Positions 5,414 to 9,542 of a DNA stretch of 9,542 nucleotides are shown here, in pieces. This DNA comes from Geobacter sp. UBA6169. Its GTDB lineage: Bacteria > Desulfobacterota > Desulfuromonadia > Geobacterales > Pseudopelobacteraceae. Made by a program: the position numbers and the translations under genes. The DNA is taken from assembly GCA_002422265.1 (NCBI GenBank), contig DIUB01000056.1:11750-21291 (forward strand), given 5' to 3'. The notes under the pieces are model-generated. The model was not told the DNA's origin. It did no database searches and saw only the letters and a program-made list of their open reading frames with translations. Position 1 is the stretch's first letter. Every line of letters begins with the position of its first letter.

Positions 5414-6304
5414 ATGCAACGACTTGTCATCCCCTTAAACATTCTTTTCAGCATTCTTGTGCTGCTGCTGGCTGCCAGGATTGCCGCTGATATCGCCGGC
5501 TACCAGCTGGGACGTCTTGGCGGCGGTCGTGCGGTGACATCAGTTACTCCCCAGGCTGCCCTGCAGCCAGCAAGCCAGGCTTCGCTGCAATCCTTTGCCC
5601 CTATTCTGGAGAAGGGCCTGTTTGGTCCTGCCACCAGGGGCAGTCTGACTCCGCTGACTCCTCAGACCGCAGCACAATCTGCCCCCACCACGAATCAGTC
5701 TGACCTTCAGTTGCTGGGAACCGTCTCCGGCCCACCCAGTGTCAGCTTTGCCCTGATCCGCAAGAACAGCAGCAAGGAAGAACGGGTCTTCAAGGTAGGG
5801 GAACAGGTCTTTGATCTGGGCAGACTGATTCTGGTACGCAAGGAGTCTGCCGAACTGCGCGCCGGTACCCAGACCATTACACTGCGCACCCCTGATGCAC
5901 CGCCGGAGCAGGCCGCTCCCCAGCCTGCAGCCGCAGCGCAGCCTGTCCAGGGTGTGGCCGCCGGTGTGGTGCCGCCGACACCGGGCGGTACCGGTATCAT
6001 TGATCAGCGCGCCTTAAACGCGGCCCTGGACAATATCGGCCAAGCCATGACCGATGCCCGCCTGCTGCCCAGTATCAAGGACGGCAAGGTGGAAGGGTTT
6101 CGCCTCTCAGAGGTCAAGCCTCAAGGGGTCTTTGGTTCGCTGGGGCTGAAAAACGGCGACATACTGGCCAAGATCAATGATTTTCCGATCGATTCTCCTG
6201 AAAAGGCGATTCAGTCGTTTATGACCTTGAAAGGCCAGAACCGGATCAAACTTGATATTATGCGCGACAGCGCCCCCACCACCCTGTCCTATGATATTCG
6301 CTAA
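5414..6304 (+). CDS. gspC: Type II secretion system protein C (inner-membrane connector)
   Basis: A 296-residue GspC, the bitopic inner-membrane protein that links the cytoplasmic-membrane platform of the T2SS to the secretin GspD. A short cytoplasmic N-terminus is followed by one membrane helix at about residues 7-28. The homology region, which contacts the N0 domain of GspD, covers about 60-150: it opens with the typical FAPILEKGLFGP and continues as LQLLGTVSGPPSVSFALI. A Pro/Ala/Gln-rich linker (about 160-192) leads to a C-terminal PDZ domain, about 213-286 (VKPQGVFGSLGLKNGDILAK). gspD follows after 15 nt, in the usual T2SS order. The ATG at 5414 lacks a Shine-Dalgarno sequence; this start is still the best because it places the membrane helix at the N-terminus. 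The promoter is probably the extended -10 at 5340-5348. Confidence 0.92.
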   Translation: MQRLVIPLNILFSILVLLLAARIAADIAGYQLGRLGGGRAVTSVTPQAALQPASQASLQSFAPILEKGLFGPATRGSLTPLTPQTAAQSAPTTNQSDLQLLGTVSGPPSVSFALIRKNSSKEERVFKVGEQVFDLGRLILVRKESAELRAGTQTITLRTPDAPPEQAAPQPAAAAQPVQGVAAGVVPPTPGGTGIIDQRALNAALDNIGQAMTDARLLPSIKDGKVEGFRLSEVKPQGVFGSLGLKNGDILAKINDFPIDSPEKAIQSFMTLKGQNRIKLDIMRDSAPTTLSYDIR

Positions 6305-6308
6305 CCCT

Positions 6309-6313
6309 GGAGG
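6309..6313 (+). promoter_or_regulatory. Ribosome binding site that fixes the TTG start of gspD
   Basis: GGAGG lies 6 nt before TTG at 6320, ideal spacing. A second in-frame TTG at 6314 touches the site directly and is therefore unlikely. No ATG gives a full signal peptide. Confidence 0.75.
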
Positions 6314-6319
6314 TTGTGC

Positions 6320-8266
6320 TTGAAACGTCTGTTGACTGTTGTACTGGTACTGTTCTGCCTGCTGGTCTCCCCGCATTCGGTTGCCCTTGCCTCACCCAAA
6401 GGGGTGGTGATGAACTTCAGCGAGGTGGAGATTGCCACCATGGTCAAGTTCATCAGCGAGCTGACCGGCAAGAACTTTGTGCTGGATGAGAAGGTCAAAG
6501 GTAAGGTCTCGGTCTACTCGCCTTCAAAGCTCTCCATTGACGAGGCCTTTGCCCTGTTCACCTCTGTGCTGGAGCTGAAAGGGTTTACCCTGATCCAGAC
6601 CGGCAAGATCTACAAGGTGGTGCCCTCTTCCGGTGCCAAACAGGCCGGTATGAAGCTGGTGGACAACGACCGGCTGCCGGCAGGGGATTCCTTTCTGGCC
6701 CGGGTCTTTCCCCTGGAGCAGATAGCCTCACAGGAGGCGCTGACCTTTCTGCAGCCGGTCATCTCCAGGGAGGGGCATATCGGCTCCTTTGGGCCGGGCA
6801 ACATGCTGCTGGTGGTGGACATGGCCTCCAACCTGCAAAAAGTTGAAGACATCCTGAAACTGATCGACACCCCCCAGCGCCGTGAAGGGGCCGAGCTGGT
6901 CTACCTGAAGCACGGCTCAGCCGAGGCCGTAGCCAAGGTGCTGCAGGACTGGCTGGCCGGTCGTGGCTCCCGTCCGGTGGGGGCCGGAACTCCCGGCAGT
7001 ACCGGTGCAGTGCAGCTTTTGGCCGACACCCGCTTGAACGCTCTCCTCCTGTTTGGCCCGGAAAAGGACAAGCAGGAGGTGCGCTCGCTGATCACCCAGC
7101 TTGATGTTCCTCCCCCCAGTGCCAGCAGCAAGGTCAATGTCCACTTTCTTGAGCATACCGATGCAACCGAGATGGCCAAGGTACTGGACGGGGTTGTGAA
7201 AGGGATGACCGCAGCAGCTGCCCAGCCTGGTGCTGCCCAGCCAACAGCTTCACCCTTTGATTCGGGCAAAATCACCATCACTGCTGACAAGGCTACAAAT
7301 TCACTGGTGATCATGGCCTCACCCACTGACTACGTCAATCTGCTGCAAGTAATCAAAAAACTGGATCGGCGCAGCAAACAGGTGCATGTGCAGGTCCTGA
7401 TCGCCGAAATTTCGCTGGACAAGTCGCGAGCTCTGGGAGTCCAGGCAGGTGCTGTTGCTGCCGGTGTTGTCGGTAAGTACCTTCAAGGGGGCGGACTTTT
7501 CGATCCATTCAATACCTTCGGCTCACTACTGGATAGCTCTACCGCCAGCGGCAGCGCCATATCAACCTTAATTACGGATAAACTCAAAGATGCTTCCCGC
7601 CCGGTAACCGGTATGGCCATCGTACAGGCCCTTGAGTCAGAGGGACTTCTGAACGTCCTCTCTACCCCCAACATCCTTACCTCCGACAACAAGGAAGCCG
7701 AGATCTTCGTGGGTGAAAACGTACCGTTTCAGGGCAGCACTACACAATCACAAATCACCACAACCTCAGTGGAGCGCAAGGATATTGGTATCAATCTCAA
7801 GCTGAAGCCGCAAATCAGCGAAGGCGACTATATCCGCCTTGAGATCAATCAGGAAATCTCGAATGTCAAAGGGACCATCGATGTCGGCCCGGCAGGAGCA
7901 AAAGACCTGACAACCACCAAACGCTCCGCCAAGACCAGCATCGTGGTGCGTGACAAGGACACAATCGTGATCGGCGGATTGATACAGGATCAGGAAAACG
8001 AATCGGTCAACAAAATGCCGTTACTAGGCGACATACCCGGCTTGGGCTGGCTCTTTAAAACCACCACCAAGACCCGCAAAAAGACCAACCTGATCATCCT
8101 GCTGACCCCACAGATCGTCAAGGATGGCGCTGATCTCTCCAAGGTCTCGGAGCAACAGCGAATTAAATTCAATGCTACCTCTTCGGGTATCGACAAACTG
8201 GATGTTCCCCGTTCAGTCGGGTTTCAAAACCAGCCGTTGTCTGTCGAGGAGCGCAAGACGCCATGA
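6320..8266 (+). CDS. gspD: Type II secretion system secretin GspD
   Basis: A 648-residue outer-membrane secretin that forms the multimeric exit channel of the T2SS. Translation most likely starts at TTG 6320. A signal peptide covers residues 1-24 or so (MKRLLTVVLVLFCLL, cleavage after VALA), without a lipobox. The order of domains is typical: N0 at about 28-105 (VVMNFSEVEIATMVKFISEL); N1 about 125-188; N2 about 192-265; N3 about 270-350, with an Ala/Gln/Pro-rich loop near 297-312; then the secretin barrel domain about 355-602, with VPFQGSTT, the KDIGINLKLKPQIS strand and the conserved end VIGGLIQDQ…PLLGDIPGLGWLF…LIILLTPQIV. A tail of about 46 residues follows and could bind a pilotin. It follows gspC by 15 nt and overlaps gspE by 4 nt (ATGA), so all three are surely co-transcribed. 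The low-complexity N3 loop is not unusual for the family. Confidence 0.95.
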   Translation: MKRLLTVVLVLFCLLVSPHSVALASPKGVVMNFSEVEIATMVKFISELTGKNFVLDEKVKGKVSVYSPSKLSIDEAFALFTSVLELKGFTLIQTGKIYKVVPSSGAKQAGMKLVDNDRLPAGDSFLARVFPLEQIASQEALTFLQPVISREGHIGSFGPGNMLLVVDMASNLQKVEDILKLIDTPQRREGAELVYLKHGSAEAVAKVLQDWLAGRGSRPVGAGTPGSTGAVQLLADTRLNALLLFGPEKDKQEVRSLITQLDVPPPSASSKVNVHFLEHTDATEMAKVLDGVVKGMTAAAAQPGAAQPTASPFDSGKITITADKATNSLVIMASPTDYVNLLQVIKKLDRRSKQVHVQVLIAEISLDKSRALGVQAGAVAAGVVGKYLQGGGLFDPFNTFGSLLDSSTASGSAISTLITDKLKDASRPVTGMAIVQALESEGLLNVLSTPNILTSDNKEAEIFVGENVPFQGSTTQSQITTTSVERKDIGINLKLKPQISEGDYIRLEINQEISNVKGTIDVGPAGAKDLTTTKRSAKTSIVVRDKDTIVIGGLIQDQENESVNKMPLLGDIPGLGWLFKTTTKTRKKTNLIILLTPQIVKDGADLSKVSEQQRIKFNATSSGIDKLDVPRSVGFQNQPLSVEERKTP

Positions 8267-9542
8267 CAGACGGCTCTGACCTCAGACAGCTGGCAGAGCG
8301 CCTGGGTCTTCCGTTCCAGGAGCAGATCGACGACAGCCGGACCGATGACACGCTGCGGGCAAAGCTGCCGCTCTCCTATGCCCGTTCACGCTGCCTGCTG
8401 CCGTTGGCAGTACAGGATGGGCATCTGCTGCTGGCACTGGGCAACCCCACTGATCTGCTGGCCCAGGATGAGGTGGCAAAGCGCTACGGCCTGCCGGTGC
8501 AAGGCCTGGTGGTGCCACAGGAGGAGCTGCAGGCGGCCATCAACCGTCTCTACACCCGCACCGCCGGTACGGCCCGCGATGTGGTGGAAAACCTGGCTGC
8601 CGAAGACCTCTCCACCATTGCCACTGAACTGGCCCGCCCTCAGGATCTGCTGGACCTGACCGATGAGGCACCGGTGATCCGGCTCCTGAACGCGATCCTG
8701 TTCCAGGCAGTCAAGGAACGGGCCAGTGATATCCATATTGAGCCCTACGAGCGGACCCTGGAGGTACGCTTCAGGATTGACGGTATCCTGCACCTGAAGC
8801 TGGACCCGCCCCGCATGCTGCAGGAGGCCCTGGTCTCGCGGGTCAAGATCATGGCCAATCTGAATATCGCTGAGAAACGACTTCCCCAGGATGGCCGGAT
8901 GAAAGTGCTGGTGGGGGGGCATGAGGTGGATATCCGGGTATCGGTGGTTCCGACCCAGTACGGCGAACGGACCGTGCTGCGTCTGCTGGACCGCAAGCAA
9001 GGGATCAAGTCACTGGGGGAGATCGGCTTTTCGCCCCGCGACACCGCCATCATGGAGCGTCTGCTGGGCCGCACCAGCGGCATTATTCTGGTAACCGGCC
9101 CCACCGGTTCCGGCAAGACCACCACCCTGTATGCCGCCCTCTCCCGCCTGGATCGCCAGGAAAAAAACATCATCACCATTGAAGACCCGATCGAATACCA
9201 GCTGTCCGGCGTGGGGCAGATCCAGGTGCATGCCAAGATTGATCTGACCTTTGCAGCAGGCCTGCGGGCCGTGCTGCGTCAGGATCCGGATATCATCATG
9301 GTGGGGGAGATCCGCGATGCCGAGACCGCCGAGATCGCCATGCAGGCCTCGCTTACCGGCCACCTGGTACTCTCCACCCTGCACACCAATGATGCGGCCA
9401 CCGCTGTCACGCGACTGATCGACATGGGGATCGAGCCGTTCATGGTGGCCTCATCCCTGGCCGGAATTCTGGCCCAGCGGCTGGTCCGTACCATCTGCCC
9501 CCACTGCAGGGAAAGCTATCAGCCTGAACAACAGCTGCCCGG
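8263..9542 (+). CDS. gspE: Type II secretion ATPase GspE, 3' end outside window
   Basis: The first 426 residues of the cytoplasmic hexameric ATPase that powers pseudopilus assembly and secretion. It starts at ATG 8263, overlapping the gspD stop as ATGA, with AGGAG 11 nt upstream. The N-terminal domain (about 1-100) is of the T2SSE_N type that binds GspL. The catalytic core follows: RASDIHIEPYE (153-163), RFRIDGIL (169-176), Walker A GPTGSGKT (279-286), Asp box EDPIEYQ (307-313), Walker B DPDIIMVGEIRD (341-352) and His box STLHTN (371-376). Near the right edge is CPHC (Cys412/Cys415), the first half of the tetracysteine zinc site found in GspE/PilB proteins. The frame is open to the last base; usual length is about 500-570 residues, so roughly 100 or more residues are missing. 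PilB is a conceivable alternative, but the gspC-gspD context makes GspE much more likely. Confidence 0.95.
   Translation, partial: MTDGSDLRQLAERLGLPFQEQIDDSRTDDTLRAKLPLSYARSRCLLPLAVQDGHLLLALGNPTDLLAQDEVAKRYGLPVQGLVVPQEELQAAINRLYTRTAGTARDVVENLAAEDLSTIATELARPQDLLDLTDEAPVIRLLNAILFQAVKERASDIHIEPYERTLEVRFRIDGILHLKLDPPRMLQEALVSRVKIMANLNIAEKRLPQDGRMKVLVGGHEVDIRVSVVPTQYGERTVLRLLDRKQGIKSLGEIGFSPRDTAIMERLLGRTSGIILVTGPTGSGKTTTLYAALSRLDRQEKNIITIEDPIEYQLSGVGQIQVHAKIDLTFAAGLRAVLRQDPDIIMVGEIRDAETAEIAMQASLTGHLVLSTLHTNDAATAVTRLIDMGIEPFMVASSLAGILAQRLVRTICPHCRESYQPEQQLP

Noticed and set aside
1..9542. CRISPR arrays, tRNA or rRNA genes
   Set aside because: No regularly spaced repeats, cloverleaf-type segment or rRNA signature seen on either strand.

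Overview
The window fits a chromosome segment of a Geobacter/Pelobacter-type bacterium (Desulfuromonadia; formerly delta-proteobacteria). This rests on the moderately GC-rich coding style, a periplasmic thiol protein that also carries a CxxCH (haem c-type) motif, a sigma-54 activator two-component pair, a type II secretion (T2SS) cluster, and remnants of the AAA-ATPase-like/PD-(D/E)XK gene family that is common in such genomes. The taxonomic call is inference from gene style only.

All genes lie on the + strand. (1) Positions 1-3590 look like one tight operon: the 3' part of a prepilin peptidase gene (pilD-like), a membrane sensor histidine kinase starting 3 nt after its stop, and a sigma-54-dependent NtrC-type response regulator overlapping the kinase end. 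(2) At 3722-4525 is a separately placed gene for an exported DsbC/thioredoxin-fold protein with a CPYC active site and an unusual N-terminal CSQCH motif. (3) Positions 4536-5283 are a scar. The first ~60 codons of an AAA-ATPase-like gene, with a one-base frameshift, and its last ~40 codons, with a nonsense codon, are still present. The whole middle is gone and is replaced by an AT-rich stretch of about 430 bp (about 40% G+C by hand count) holding one unrecognised 134-codon gene with a perfect Shine-Dalgarno sequence. (4) From about 5340 to the right edge is the start of a T2SS operon: an extended -10 promoter, a leader with an inverted repeat, then gspC, gspD (TTG start) and gspE (cut by the window end).

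Functionally the ordinary genes make one theme. The prepilin peptidase matures type IV pilins and T2SS pseudopilins, GspC/D/E are the inner-membrane connector, outer-membrane secretin and cytoplasmic ATPase of that secretion machine, and the DsbC-like protein could shape disulfides of periplasmic or secreted proteins. The kinase/regulator pair is placed to control something in this setting, but no convincing sigma-54 (-24/-12) promoter was found in the window. The part least explained by known families is the AT-rich cargo with its orphan gene inside the wrecked ATPase gene.
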